From: Saprolegnia diclina VS20
Taxonomy: Eukaryota > Oomycota > Saprolegniomycetes > Saprolegniales > Saprolegniaceae
Length of the DNA stretch: 34,563 bases
Assembly: GCF_000281045.1 (NCBI RefSeq)
Contig: NW_008246101.1
Location: 271,692-306,254, forward strand
Reading direction: 5' to 3'
The translations under genes were made by a program, and so were the position numbers. Positions 19,202-29,532 of this stretch are shown in pieces. Position 1 is the stretch's first letter; the number at the start of each line of letters is the position of its first letter. The notes beneath the pieces are model-generated. The model made no database searches, was not told the DNA's origin, and was given only the letters and a program-made list of their open reading frames with translations.

Positions 19202-20219
19202 TTAGCCCATCATTTCGTCGTCTTCCTGCTCTTCGCCTTCGACTGCGACAAAGTCGCCTTCCGCCGCGTACCTACAGAGAACGCATGAGGAGACGTCGAG
19301 ATCGCATATGTGTACAGAATGTTGAAGATCGACTTGACAGTCTCCGTGTGCTCGGTCTCGTCCAGTTCTTGCAGCATCAGCTCAATGTCACGAAGCTTCC
19401 CAAAGTAAAAGTCCCGCTCCTTCTCGAGCCCTTCGATCTACGAATCCATCTAGAGTCGATCGACCTGGCAATGCAAGGTCTACCTGTCCGCGGAGAATAC
19501 CGTTGGCTTCCGAGAGCGCTTCGTTCTCCTTGGTCAACTCATCGACCTCGGCATTGCTCGACGCTTCGCCTACGTAGAATGAGTCGCCAACATTGCGAGC
19601 GCCGTCGATGCGTACTTTGGCGCTTGGACGAGATGGCGCGCTCCTTCTCGATCGAAGACGGTGCACTTGGCGGCTTGGCGCTCGACTTGGTGCTGGACGC
19701 CACGGGGCGGCGCTTGGGCGCGGGCGCAGCCTGCGACGACGTGGTCGACGAGGCCGACGAGCCGCCGCCGCCGCCGGTAAACTTGAACTTGGTCGAGTAC
19801 GCGGCGCCGCCTTTACCCTTTTCACGCTGCGCGATCGGGTCATAGTCGTTGGTGCCACCGCCGTTGAGCTCGTAGAAGCGCTTGTACCACTGCATGAACT
19901 CGAGGTTGTCTTGGTACTTGCCGCGAATGAGCTTGTCGACTTCAATGTGCCGGTCAATCTTGAGGTTCGTAAACACTTTTTGCAGGATCTTGTAGTTGTT
20001 GATGTACTCGTAGTCCTTGTTGGCGCTCCAATCGACCTTGGACATGGGCACCTTCCCCGGGTAGATGGCGTCGAGGATCTGGCACGCGACCGCGCCCGTG
20101 CACGTCTGCTCGACCTTGGTCAGGCCCAGCCCACAGGTACCATTGACCCAGTCTAAGATCTCCTTGCGCCCGACAAAGTACGCGCCGTCCATCATCCCGA
20201 TCGCTTGGTCCGACGCCAT
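19202..20219 (-). CDS. EB1-family microtubule plus-end-binding protein
   Basis: Four minus-strand exons: 20219-19616, 19569-19484, 19437-19316 and 19271-19202 (introns 46, 46, 44 nt), 293 residues. The N-terminal calponin-homology domain is complete (RKEILDWVNGTCGLGLTKVE, then GAVACQILDAIYPGKVPMSK, then EYINNYKILQKVFTNLKID and EFMQWYKRFYE). A Ser/Gly/Pro/Lys-rich linker follows (about residues 145-205). The EBH coiled coil contains the hallmark EKERDFYFGKLRDIELMLQE. EB proteins track growing microtubule ends and recruit partners. The tail ends in acidic GEEQEDDEMMG without the EEY/F terminus that animal EB1 uses to bind CAP-Gly proteins. Divergent from TAM41 across 504 bp. Confidence 0.95.
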
Positions 20220-20723
20220 CGCAATGCTCCTCGTCGCCACTGTTTGAATGATCGCCCCACAGACCCGAGCGCAATTTAATTGACGCGGTTTTTTACCACC
20301 TGTACGTTGTATACAAGCACAATAAAATACCAGGGCGTTCGCAATATCTTGATGTTTGTATGCGATGCGCAGAAACCCCAAAAGATATGCAAAGCCACGA
20401 CGCATGATTCGTCGAGAAAGGCCGCGTTTTTTGACCAATCGCATGCGCGACGCGGCAAAGGCAACCCCATCAACGGTATTTAGTGTACGTTGGAGACCTC
20501 GATGCACACGTCGAGGATGCCTGGGCGTTGGACGAATGGGCTCGCCTGTAGTGTGAGCGCGATACTGTAGGTGAAGAAGCGCCACACACACCATGCAGGA
20601 CATGCGCGAATGCCCATGAACGCAGCCGTTTGCGTTGGACTTGAGACACTAAATATATGTGATGTGAAATAGTGTGCGGTGCCCAATTTCCAATCGACAG
20701 TGTCGGGCTTGAAGCGCAGGCAA
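20220..20723. promoter_or_regulatory. Divergent region between EB1 and TAM41
   Basis: 504 bp between divergent starts. I see no gene here. The middle part (about 20280-20480) is locally A/T-richer. A few bases upstream of the TAM41 ATG remain in frame without stops back to about 20679, so an upstream non-ATG start or exon cannot be ruled out. Confidence 0.35.
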
Positions 20724-21827
20724 ATGTCGCTGGCACAGCTCTTGGCGCACTTCCCGCCCGTGGACTTTGCCATGGGCTACGGCTCGGGCGTCTTCAAGCA
20801 GTCGGGCCATGACAGCTCGAGCTCGATGGTTGACCTCGTCCTCGCGGTGGAGGACCCGGTTGCATGGCACGCGGAGCAAGTCGCCCGCCATCCCGAGCAC
20901 TACTCGGGGCTCAAGGTGTTTGGGCCCAAAGCCATCGCGTACATCCAAGAGGAGCTCGGTGCTGGTGTCTACTACAACACGCTCGCGCAGATTCCGGGCA
21001 CGAACCAACTGAGTACACCTACTTCGAGGCGCTCGTCCGCTTCTCACGATCATGTCCATGTAGTGAAGTATGGCGTCGTGCGCACCAGCACCTTGTGCAA
21101 CGAGCTCACCGGGTGGTCCAACTTGTACCTTAGCGGCCGCATGCACAAGCCCGTAGGTCTCGATTCCCACACATTGAAGTTAGCATTGGCTAGGTCAACA
21201 TCCTCGCGTCCGTGCCATCGGTCGATGCAGCGTCGTCCACGAACCTCTCGCACGCACTCCACCTGGCGTTGCTCGGGCTCCCCGAGACGTTTACCGAAGA
21301 AGAGCTTTTCATGGTGCTCGATACCGCTACGCTAATGCTATCGAATCCTGATCTCGCGGGTAGAAAATCGCTGGCATCTCGTACTGGGGCGACTTTCGCA
21401 TGACGTTTGGCGAAAACCCGAAGAAGGTTCGCAACATTGTCCACGGCAACTTGGAAGGGTTCCAGACCGTGTACGCCAAGAAGCTGCAGGTACGCTACGA
21501 AGCTCCAGTAGGTTGCTTGTGGTGAGTATCGTGGGATAGACGTCGCCGTATCTGCAGAAGGGACCGACGAGTTGGACGATGGACACGACGCCGTTGGCAC
21601 GCGAAGCCATGTTGGCGAGTCTTCCGGAAAACGTCACGTCGCGCATGAAGCCCAAGCACAAGGCGCTGACGATCGCGTCGCTGAACGGAAAGAAGGTCAA
21701 GCAAGCCGTCAGTAGCATCGTTCGCACGTCGAGCCGGACGCAGAGCATCAAGGGCATCCTCACGGCCGGTGGCGTCAAGACCGTACAGTACATTTGGCAA
21801 AAGCTCAGCCGAACCTACTTGCGCTAA
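20724..21827 (+). CDS. TAM41: Mitochondrial phosphatidate cytidylyltransferase TAM41
   Basis: Five exons: 20724-21012, 21064-21152, 21194-21313, 21364-21489 and 21558-21827 (introns 51, 41, 50, 68 nt), 297 residues. Tam41 makes CDP-diacylglycerol from phosphatidic acid and CTP at the matrix side of the mitochondrial inner membrane, the first step toward cardiolipin. Family features in order: nucleotidyltransferase motif GYGSGVFKQSG (about residues 18-28) and MVDLVLAVEDPVAWH. VYYNTL, LMKYGVV and LYLSGRMHKPV follow, then PETFTEEELFMKIAGISY and GDFRMTFGENPKKVRNIV. The end IKGILTAGGVKTVQYIWQK is also family-typical. The fourth intron (68 nt) is the longest in the window among those I trust and contains an internal GTGAGT, so its limits may be alternative. 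Confidence 0.93.
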
Positions 21828-21976
21828 GCAACCGTATGCACGCCAACGTCGTCGTCATCGACGGCTAGTCGGAATGTGGTCCTATAGCTGTACCTTTGCG
21901 AGGCTGTCGAGTTCCAGTTGCCGTCAAGGTCTTATTGCTTTGTAACAAACCGAGCATTACATAAGATGACCCCATT

Positions 21977-22002
21977 TATCCGGACGTTCGTGGCGTATCC
22001 GG
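21977..22002. promoter_or_regulatory. Paired TATCCGG element before the NCB5OR-like gene
   Basis: TATCCGGA (21977-21984) and TATCCGG (21996-22002) in the same orientation, 19 nt start-to-start, ending 16 nt before the ATG at 22019. Related inverted pairs lie at 3074-3100 and 18276-18302 with nearly the same spacing. Confidence 0.4.
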
Positions 22003-22018
22003 TGTCTGCCATATTGCC

Positions 22019-23372
22019 ATGGGCGACCGAACGAGCAATCGCGAAGGCAAGGTTCGGCTCGAGCCGGGCTTTAGCCAGATCGTACGCGTCCATCTCATGA
22101 AGGCCATCGCTGATGCTGGATGGATAGCACTGGATGATGCTGACGCAGCGATCGCGGGACCTCGCGGGCTTGAACGGGCAGCCGCCCCGGCGCAACATCC
22201 CGCGCGAGGAGGTCGCGCTCCACAACACGGAGCACGACTGCTGGAGCATCCTCGACGGCAAGGTGTACAACTTTACGCCGTACATGAAGTACCATCCCGG
22301 TGGGATCCAGAAGCTCCTTCTCTGCGCGGGCGGCGACTGCACGACCATGTTCAACGAGAGCCATGCGTGGGTCAATGGCCATGGCATGCTCGAGGTACAG
22401 CAGTCTCGCTCCTCTTCTCGTTCAGCGCTCAAAGACGCTTAGAAATGCTACTTGGGCACAGTGGCCGAAGGGCCCGTGCCGGCCACGGCCACGTCCAACG
22501 TGGCGCTCAGCACGGTCGACTGGCGACCGTTCAAGCTCGTGGCCGTGCGCGATGTCGCGGCCATGACCAAGCTCGTCCAATTCGAGCTGCCCAAAGGCAA
22601 GACACTGGTGCGGCTTGTCGGTTGCCTCTCGTTTCTATTCTCTGTGTGTAGGGCCTCGTGATGCCCGGGCAGCACTTGCGCATGCGCGTCGTCATCAACG
22701 GCAAGCCCTACGAGCGCGCGTACACGCCCGTGTCCCCGCTTGACCAGGTCTGTCACGCCACGTACACCCCACCGATCTCGTCATCAATGACCGTAGAAGC
22801 ACACGGTGGACATTTTGATCAAGGTGTACCCGGATGGCATCGTGACGCGCCACCTCGCGACGCTTCCGATTGGTGCGACCGTCGACTGCATCGGGCCCCA
22901 AGGAGCGTTCGGCTACACGGGTGTTGGAAAAATCACGCTATCGTCCGTTGAGCATCCGCACGTCAAGCACATTGCGATGATCGCGGGCGGGAGTGGCATC
23001 ACGCCGATGCTCCAGCTCATCCGCGCCATTATGCAAGGTGCGACTACGGACTCGACGACGCTGTCGCTGCTCAACTGCAACAAGTCGGCCGAGTACGTCA
23101 TCGCCAAGAGCTCGCTCGGGCCTCTCCACAACATGTTTCCCGGTCGCTTTCGCTGGTTCAATGTGCTCAGTGAAGCGTCGGCAACAGGTCACGACGACGT
23201 CGAACCGTGCCTTGTCGGGCGACTGGACGCGCACCTCATCGCGCAGCATGTGCCAGCACCTAGCACGGACGGGCTCTTCATCTTGCATTGCGGTCCGCCC
23301 AAGTTTGACGAAGTCGTGCACGATACCCTCCTCAGCATGGGCTACAGCGCGGGCCAAATCCACCAGTTTTAA
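22019..23372 (+). CDS. Cytochrome b5 / b5-reductase fusion (NCB5OR/CYB5R4-like)
   Basis: Five exons: 22019-22081, 22128-22394, 22443-22607, 22652-22747 and 22797-23372 (introns 44-49 nt), 388 residues. The N-terminal signature GFSQIHWMMLTQRSRDLAG resembles the segment ahead of the b5 domain of NCB5OR. The b5 heme domain has both His ligands: His77 in YHPGG and His100 in ESHAWVNGHGMLE. After a short linker (KCYLGTVAEG) comes a ferredoxin-reductase module: FAD-binding ERAYTPVSP (Arg187-Ser193), the NAD(P)-binding AGGSGITPMLQLI (about 260-272) and the C-terminal ILHCGPPKF. Such fusions pass electrons from NAD(P)H via FAD to heme, for acyl-CoA desaturation or related reductions. The CS domain between the two modules in animal NCB5OR is missing. 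No membrane anchor is visible, so it is probably soluble. Confidence 0.9.
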
Positions 23373-23767
23373 GCCAGTCTAAGTGAGCTTCGTACCGCCT
23401 CTTGCTTGGACGCACCTAATGTTCGTCTGGTGATCCCATGACAATTACGACGCGCATGGCGGGAGGACCCTGCGTGGGGCTGCTGGCGCCAATTTTCAAA
23501 GTACACTATTTCGAGGAGGACAAATATAGTGTTTCCCAACAACGTCGACCGCTCGTAGTTGTTGGCTATTGATGTAGTGCGTGCCGCAAACGGCGAGTTC
23601 GGTGCACACGCGACATACTAACTACGTGGTGTGTCGCTACACTGGAAGACAAGCAATACAATCGCTCACTTTAAGCGGCACGAACATGTTCAATACACTA
23701 TTTACGTTCGCCACGCAACTTGGTTTGAGGTCAAGATCCAGATTGCCGTTTGAGTTTGGGTCGCACG
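23373..23767. other. Intergenic, upstream of FAN1
   Basis: 395 nt between same-strand genes, less G/C-rich than the flanks. No gene or clear motif is supported. It must contain the NCB5OR-like 3' end and the FAN1 promoter. Confidence 0.35.
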
Positions 23768-26673
23768 ATGGCCGACGACGACACGCTGCTGGAGCACGCT
23801 GACGACGTCGAGCTCGCGACCGACGACAGCGACGCGTATATGCAGCACTTTTGCAGTGTCCTGACCAAGATGGTATGTGCAACAGCGAGAACGGAGGCGG
23901 CTAACTGCGCGACGTAGAAGGCCACGTTCTGGGCGCTCCTGGCGCCGGCCGAGCAAGCCATGGTCGACGATTTTCTGGCGCTCACCGAGCCTGCACAAGC
24001 CCTGTACGCGCGCCTCTTTCAGCGCAAGGGCCCGTGGTTCCGGTCAACATCGCTGGAGCAGTACTTGACGTCGACGCGCATCCCGTGGACTGTCGACGCC
24101 TCGGGCACGCCGCCGCTGCAGCGCGCTTTAAGCGCCTTGCACGCCGCGGGCTTCATTGCTGGTCTCAACCACGACACAAAGGAGTATGCGTCCGTGCTGT
24201 CCGCGATCGCACGCGCCTGTCCGCAACCCGAAGTCGCGCTCATTCTGCAGGCGGTAGGCGCGTCGACCAAGGGCAAAACCAAGGTATTCGACCATACTCC
24301 TCAACGTAGCATACGTCTGCAAAGCGAGTAGGGCGATATGCTCGAGCGACTGCGGACGCATGTGAGCACCCAACGTCGTCTCGACGGGTCGTTCCTGCCC
24401 CTGGCCGCCAAGGTACATGCGATGCATTGCAACCCACCGGCAGCGTAGATCTGCGTAGGTGCAACGCGTGCTGTACGATACTGCCACGTGCGAACAGAAG
24501 TCAAAAGACGACCTCTTCCTACTGCAGATCGCACCCGAGAGTCGTAATGCGTTTCGCCGCATGCACCACCTCGCGTACCTCACCGCCTCCTTTACGATGC
24601 CAACGCGCGCGCCGCCCAAGACGCCGACGTGGGACGACTGGCGCACTCTCTTCTTCACGAACGAGCCCGTGGTGTGGCCCGGCTTGCTCCAGACGTTCAA
24701 CCGGTTGATGGCGCCGGCGTATGCCTGCACGCCCAGCGCCGGTATGTTTCCGTCACTCCACGCGCTTGTGCTCTACGAGTGCAGCCGGCGACTGCGCCAA
24801 GCCATGTACTCGATCGGCGAGTGCATTCCGGTGCAAAGCAACGTGCTGACGCGCGAGCCGTCACTCTCGATCGAGTGGCTCGACCACAGCCCACCGTCGC
24901 TGCTCGTCTTTCAGGCGCAACCACCGCGTGATGACGTAACGTGGAAGCTGGCGTGTCACCGCTCCGTCGACGTACGTCGTCTTTGGAATGCATGCGCGTC
25001 TGAAGTTTGCATGGGCCATAGACGTTTCTGCGAACGTTCGCCGACTTGGATGTGCTCGTGCTCGAGGTGCGCCATGCCTTGCGGGCCTACCCAGCGCAAG
25101 AGAATGACGTGGCACGCCCTCCGTTCTTTGCGCACTTTGATGGCGGCTACCAGCTCGTGAAAGCACTGGATAGCGCAATATCCATCTACGAGAAACTCGG
25201 GCAGCACGACAAGGCCGTCGTCTTGCTCCAAGAAGCGCTCGCCGCCCGCCGTATCGGCTACAAGCGGTAAGTTCCTCATGGACTTCCCAAGAATGTAGTT
25301 TTGTTGCAGTGGTTCGTGGTACGTTCGGCTCGCGGTCAACTTGCACATGCATCTCAAACAGCCCAACGAAGCGTTGACGATCTGCGACCAAGGCTTGGCC
25401 GACGCCGACGTGCGCGACTGCGACCGCCTCGTGCTTCGGCGCAAGCTCCTCCGGCTCCGCAAACCAAGCCCCGATGGCGTGCTCGACCAAAACGACGATG
25501 AGGACGGGTGCAAGAAGAACGAACTCGGAAGCTACGTATCGGAAGCGATCGAAGGCCGGCCGCTGAACCGAGCGACGGGCGAAAAGTCACGCTTTATTGG
25601 CTATGACGACGCGGGCGTCTCGGTCGAGGAGCTCGTGTTGCAGCACTACAACCAAAACGGTATGCAATCTTATGGCATCTTATGGTAGTGAGACACTGGA
25701 TCGTAGGATGGTATGGCAGCCACCGCGAAGGCGCCGAGATGCGCATGCTCTTTGGTCTTTTGCTCTGGGACGTCATCTTTATGCCGCAGCCGCACGTCTT
25801 TCAAACGCCCTATCAGGTAATTTCATCGTATATACAGGACACGATTTCTAATTTGCGAGTAGGATCGACCGCTCGATTTGGATATTCGGTACGCAGCCCA
25901 CTTTTGTGCCGCCCGCGCCGATGCGATCGACGCGACCTTGTCGGCGCTTGCGGCCATGACAACCTCGGACCTGACGACGCACATTGGTCAGCAGTACGAC
26001 ATCTACGAGGTACGTCTCTCGATGCACTGTCTTGCAGAGACCCATTATGTATAGGGTCAAAATGGCTATGGCATGTCGTGGAGTTCGTCGAGGGGCTACT
26101 TACAACTGCTGGCCGCCGGCCTCGGTGGCTCTAGCTTGTCGCGGTTGCTTCGTCTCTGGGGTACATGCCTTTTCCGCCTTGCGTTGGTATCAAGAAGTTG
26201 GCACGCTAGTGACCGCGTGCGACTCGAGCGGGATGCCCGACCTCATTCTCGTGCGCGTACCGACAGAGGGTGGCTACGCCGACCTGCAACGCTATATCGA
26301 TCGGCGCGAGGCCACCGAGACGACGACGACGGAAGAGGTGGACGAAGGACTACCTTTGGCGCTGCTGGAAGCAAGCCAAGTGCAGCTGGTCGAGGTCAAG
26401 GGTCCGCGCGACGCGCTCTCCGATACGCAGCTCGTCTGGCTCGATAGGTTTCGACAAGCGGACATTGTGGCCAAAGTGTGTTTTGTGCACGAGCCGAATG
26501 AGAAGAAGACCAAGTCGCAAGCCAAGAAGCCAGCGACGCGACCACCTGCAACCAAGCGACCTCGTAAACCCAGTTCCACCGCCGCCAACAAGCGGCCACC
26601 GTCCGCGCCGATCCTTGGCGTCACTGCCAAACGCATACCGGAAGTCATAGAGATCAGCGACGACGACGAGTAG
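23768..26673 (+). CDS. FAN1: Fanconi-associated nuclease 1 (FAN1), VRR_NUC domain
   Basis: Ten exons: 23768-23872, 23918-24283, 24332-24412, 24459-24971, 25022-25266, 25310-25659, 25707-25816, 25863-26009, 26055-26160 and 26210-26673. Nine introns of 43-50 nt give 828 residues. FAN1 is a structure-specific 5'-flap/exonuclease in DNA interstrand-crosslink repair. Matching features: LYARLFQRKGPWFR near the N-terminus, and a TPR-like helical region (AISIYEKLGQHDKAVVLLQE ... VRLAVNLHMHLKQPNEAL). SVEELVLQHYN and EMRMLFGLLLWDVIFMP then lead into the VRR_NUC catalytic set, with GMPDL (Asp685) and LVEVKGP (Glu736, Lys738). The human N-terminal UBZ ubiquitin-binding finger is absent (human FAN1 1017 residues). 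The tail is Lys/Pro-rich and ends VIEISDDDE, a typical SUMO-interaction motif. Confidence 0.92.
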
Positions 26674-27132
26674 TACTAGTAGTACATTATTCCCAAAAGG
26701 AGGCAACTGGAAGGCCTTGTCGAGCATGTAGTCGATACAAAAATTGCGGCTCTCTTGATACGGAAGCGCCGCCGTATGCAAAAGCATAGGTGACAACATC
26801 ACCCTTGTCATGCGTGCCCACGCTACTGAGATCCTTGCGTCGTTCTTTCACTGGACGCTGCCACGTACGTGACTAGCACCACGGGGGTTTCTCGGAACGT
26901 TGCAAAACCAAAATTAAGGATCCGAAACTGCCAAAGACGTTTCGCGCAACGGTCGCGCGCTGTTCTTCAGCGCGCCGTGCCGTATTCGCCTGTGACCTAA
27001 TTTGACGCAGTGTAGGTTTCAACCCAGTTCCACGTAATTTATATAGAGAGAGGGTCCCCACAATCGAATCCGCACACGAGCGATCGTCGGCAGTGGAATG
27101 TGCCAGGAACGTTTTTACTTCAAGCCCCACAG
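26674..27132. other. Intergenic, FAN1 to the two-repeat protein
   Basis: 459 nt between same-strand genes. Just after the FAN1 stop is a run of AGTAGTACTAGTAGTAC. Nothing coding is supported. Confidence 0.35.
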
Positions 27133-28801
27133 ATGGCGGATCTTGAAAAGGTATCTTTGCCTTGGTGCGATCGAGGGCATGGCTCACGCTTCATCGTAGC
27201 TGCGCCTCAAGGTCGAGCCACAGCCACCGGCGTTTCCTTTCGTTGGCGAGCCATTTGACATCACCGTGTACATGGTCGATGAAGCCGGCGACCTCAAGAC
27301 AGGGTACTTCTTGCCGATCTCCCCCCGACGAGATTGGCTGATACGGCACATAGGCTTCAAGTGCCGCTGCAACTACGCCTACTGGCGGGCGAGAAGCCGC
27401 TCGAGAACGACCAAGATCTTATTGTCGTGGATGCGTCGACGCCGGCGGTCGTCGACGGCTCGGGCATCTGCAAGCTGCGCATGACGGTGCACACGTCGTC
27501 GGCGGCACACCAAAGCCAGCCGTTCCAGCTCGAGATCACGCCCGCCGATTCAGGTAACACTGATACACACTGCCGTGTCACACATGGATCATACTTTTCT
27601 TCTCGTGCTAGGCATCGCGCCCGTGTTCACTTCTGCGATGACCGTCGTCCAGCACCACCTCGTCGTGCAAGACGCGCTGCCCGACGTATGGTACAAGGAC
27701 GAAGGCAGTCGCGACAAGTGCCTCGAGATCGCCGTGCACCTGGTCGATCACACTGGCGCGCGCGTCAAGAACCGCCCGCTCCCGCTCACAATGACGTTGC
27801 TCTACGAGAGCGGCGTCGTTGTCTTCAAGCAAGACATCCTCAAGGTCTCGCCCGAGTCAGAGCGCGGCATTGACGTCCACGGCCGCGCCCTTCTCCGCGT
27901 CCGCATCGAAGACGTGAGTCGGAACCACCAGAGTCAGCCGTTCCGGCTCAAGATCGAGCCCACCGAAAGCACCGACGTCGCGCCTGATATCACGTCGGCC
28001 ATCACAGTTCGGTCCAAGCGCAACAAGCGCCCGGCACAACAGACTAGCGAGGCGACGATCGCCGACTTGGTTTCGGCTGAGGACAGCTGTGCGTCCTCGA
28101 CCGAGTCGCCGCCCCGGAAACGGCACTGCCGGGACGAGCGCGTGATACCACCGAGCTTGTCGCGCGTTCTGCAATGGACGCGATCGGTGCTCAAGGGCTT
28201 TGAAGCGCTCGAGTGGCAACAAGTTGGCTACGAAACGCATGTCGACGGGTCGCTCGACTACCGCCGGCCGCTGTACCGATGCCCGGCGTGCTGGCGCTAC
28301 AAGGACATGCTCACGTACAGCTCGCAGCACCACGCGCCCCACTGCGTCATTGCCAACGCCCTCTTGACGTACGCGACCGAGACCGTGTACGACTATGAAG
28401 CGCTGTTGCAGCAGCTGCAGCCAGCTACCGAGCCGCCGACCGAGACACGGTCGCCGTCGCTTATCGTGACGTACGAAGAGCACGTGTTTTGTATTGTGGC
28501 GCAGCTTGCGGTGCTCAGCGCGGGTGCTTGCGTCGGCTTTCCCGCGTTCGACAGCGCGTTTAGCCTTGTCGGGTTTTACCAAGCGGTGACGACAACGACG
28601 ACAAGCATGGTGTTTTGCCCGCTCGCGTCTGTCCCGAGCTTGACGCGTGCGGACGTCGATCGCCTCGAAATGAGCACGCACCACGCCCTCTTTGAACTGA
28701 GCCCGGCGCTCTTCCGCTTGGACGCGTTTGGCGGCGACTTGGAGAAACTCAAGGAGCGTGCGTTGCTCTACTTTTGGGAGTCGAACCTCGTCGCTGCATG
28801 A
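27133..28801 (+). CDS. Unknown conserved-looking protein with two related N-terminal repeats
   Basis: Four exons: 27133-27150, 27200-27303, 27354-27553 and 27612-28801 (introns 49, 50, 58 nt), 503 residues. The first coding exon is 18 nt (MADLEK). Two segments of about 100 residues look like copies of one beta-rich domain. Copy 1 runs from LRLKVEP through VPLQLRLLAGE to AAHQSQPFQLEITP. Copy 2 runs from VWYKDEGSRDKCLEIAVHLV through LPLTMTLLYESGVV to RNHQSQPFRLKIEP. A basic stretch (VRSKRNKRP, PPRKRHCRDER) may be a nuclear signal. The middle holds YRCPACWRYKDMLTYSS followed by HHAPHC, a possible C2H2/C2HC zinc site. The C-terminal half (EEHVFCIVAQLAVLSAGACV to ALLYFWESNL) is hydrophobic-helical. 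I do not recognise the family; the ending and repeats look like a gene-regulatory rather than enzymatic protein. Confidence 0.8.
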
Positions 28802-29532
28802 CGATATATCATACAATAGTAGTGTAGGGAATAGTAGTGTAGGGAATAGTTTCTAAGTGTTGCCATGCAAGTTGTCATCTTGTTCGTGAACCCTTTCTCG
28901 GTTGGTTAGAAAAGACCAACAACAGGTAGATCGCGCGACAAACCATCGCAAAGACTCCTGGAGCTACAAGGCCGCGGTACATCGACGTGCAAGTGACGCC
29001 TTGACCCTGTCCACGACCCACCAATGTACATTGTACTCACTAGGGACGAAGACGTCATCTCGGCGTCGCTAAGCGCGCCAATGCAGCATTAGTCCAGCCT
29101 CCTTTTAGTCTCTACTTGTGGAAGAAATGTGGTAACTGGTGCTCAGAGGTTGTTCAAGTCGCTCGACAAGCCATTATGGATGCTAAAGGTCATCTCAAGC
29201 GCTTCAACTTGGTGATCCAAGCCGACCTGATGGGCTTGATCGCGGTGGCCAAACTCAAAAAAAATGTCCGAGGCGCGTCATGGAGCGATGCTATACCTGT
29301 AGGCACTCGTCATGCGCGCGCACCGCATGCACGCACGTTGCTGACGTACTGCAGGCGCTTGCGTTAGAGCTGGCGACACTTCCTGCCCTGGTCGGGTCAC
29401 CTACCGGGAGGGAGCAAAGTCCGAATTTCACGCGTTTTCCGGAAGGACAAGTCCGAAACCATTGACTGGTAGGACGTGCCTGGCGCCAATCAAGTTGGGT
29501 AACCGAACTTTCCGATTTCACCGCGTCGCAAG
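28802..29532. other. Gene-free spacer before TSR1
   Basis: 731 nt with no supported gene. It opens with the 15-nt tandem repeat at 28815. Near its 3' end TCCGA/TCCGGA sites recur (about 29420, 29438, 29452, 29511), the last just before the TSR1 ATG, possibly the same promoter element family seen elsewhere. Confidence 0.4.
28815..28850. repeat. 15-nt tandem repeat, 2.4 copies
   Basis: AATAGTAGTGTAGGG at 28815-28829 and 28830-28844, then AATAGT. The copies are identical. It lies 14 nt after the stop of the two-repeat protein gene, so it falls in that gene's 3' UTR. Confidence 0.85.

Noticed and set aside
28815-28850. Possible CRISPR-like or satellite array
   Set aside because: Only 2.4 copies of a 15-nt unit without spacers, in a eukaryotic 3' UTR; a simple tandem duplication.
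29116-29367. An 83-codon plus-strand frame before TSR1 with a helical look
   Set aside because: Too short, no recognisable motif, and it ends well before the TSR1 start without usable splice sites.
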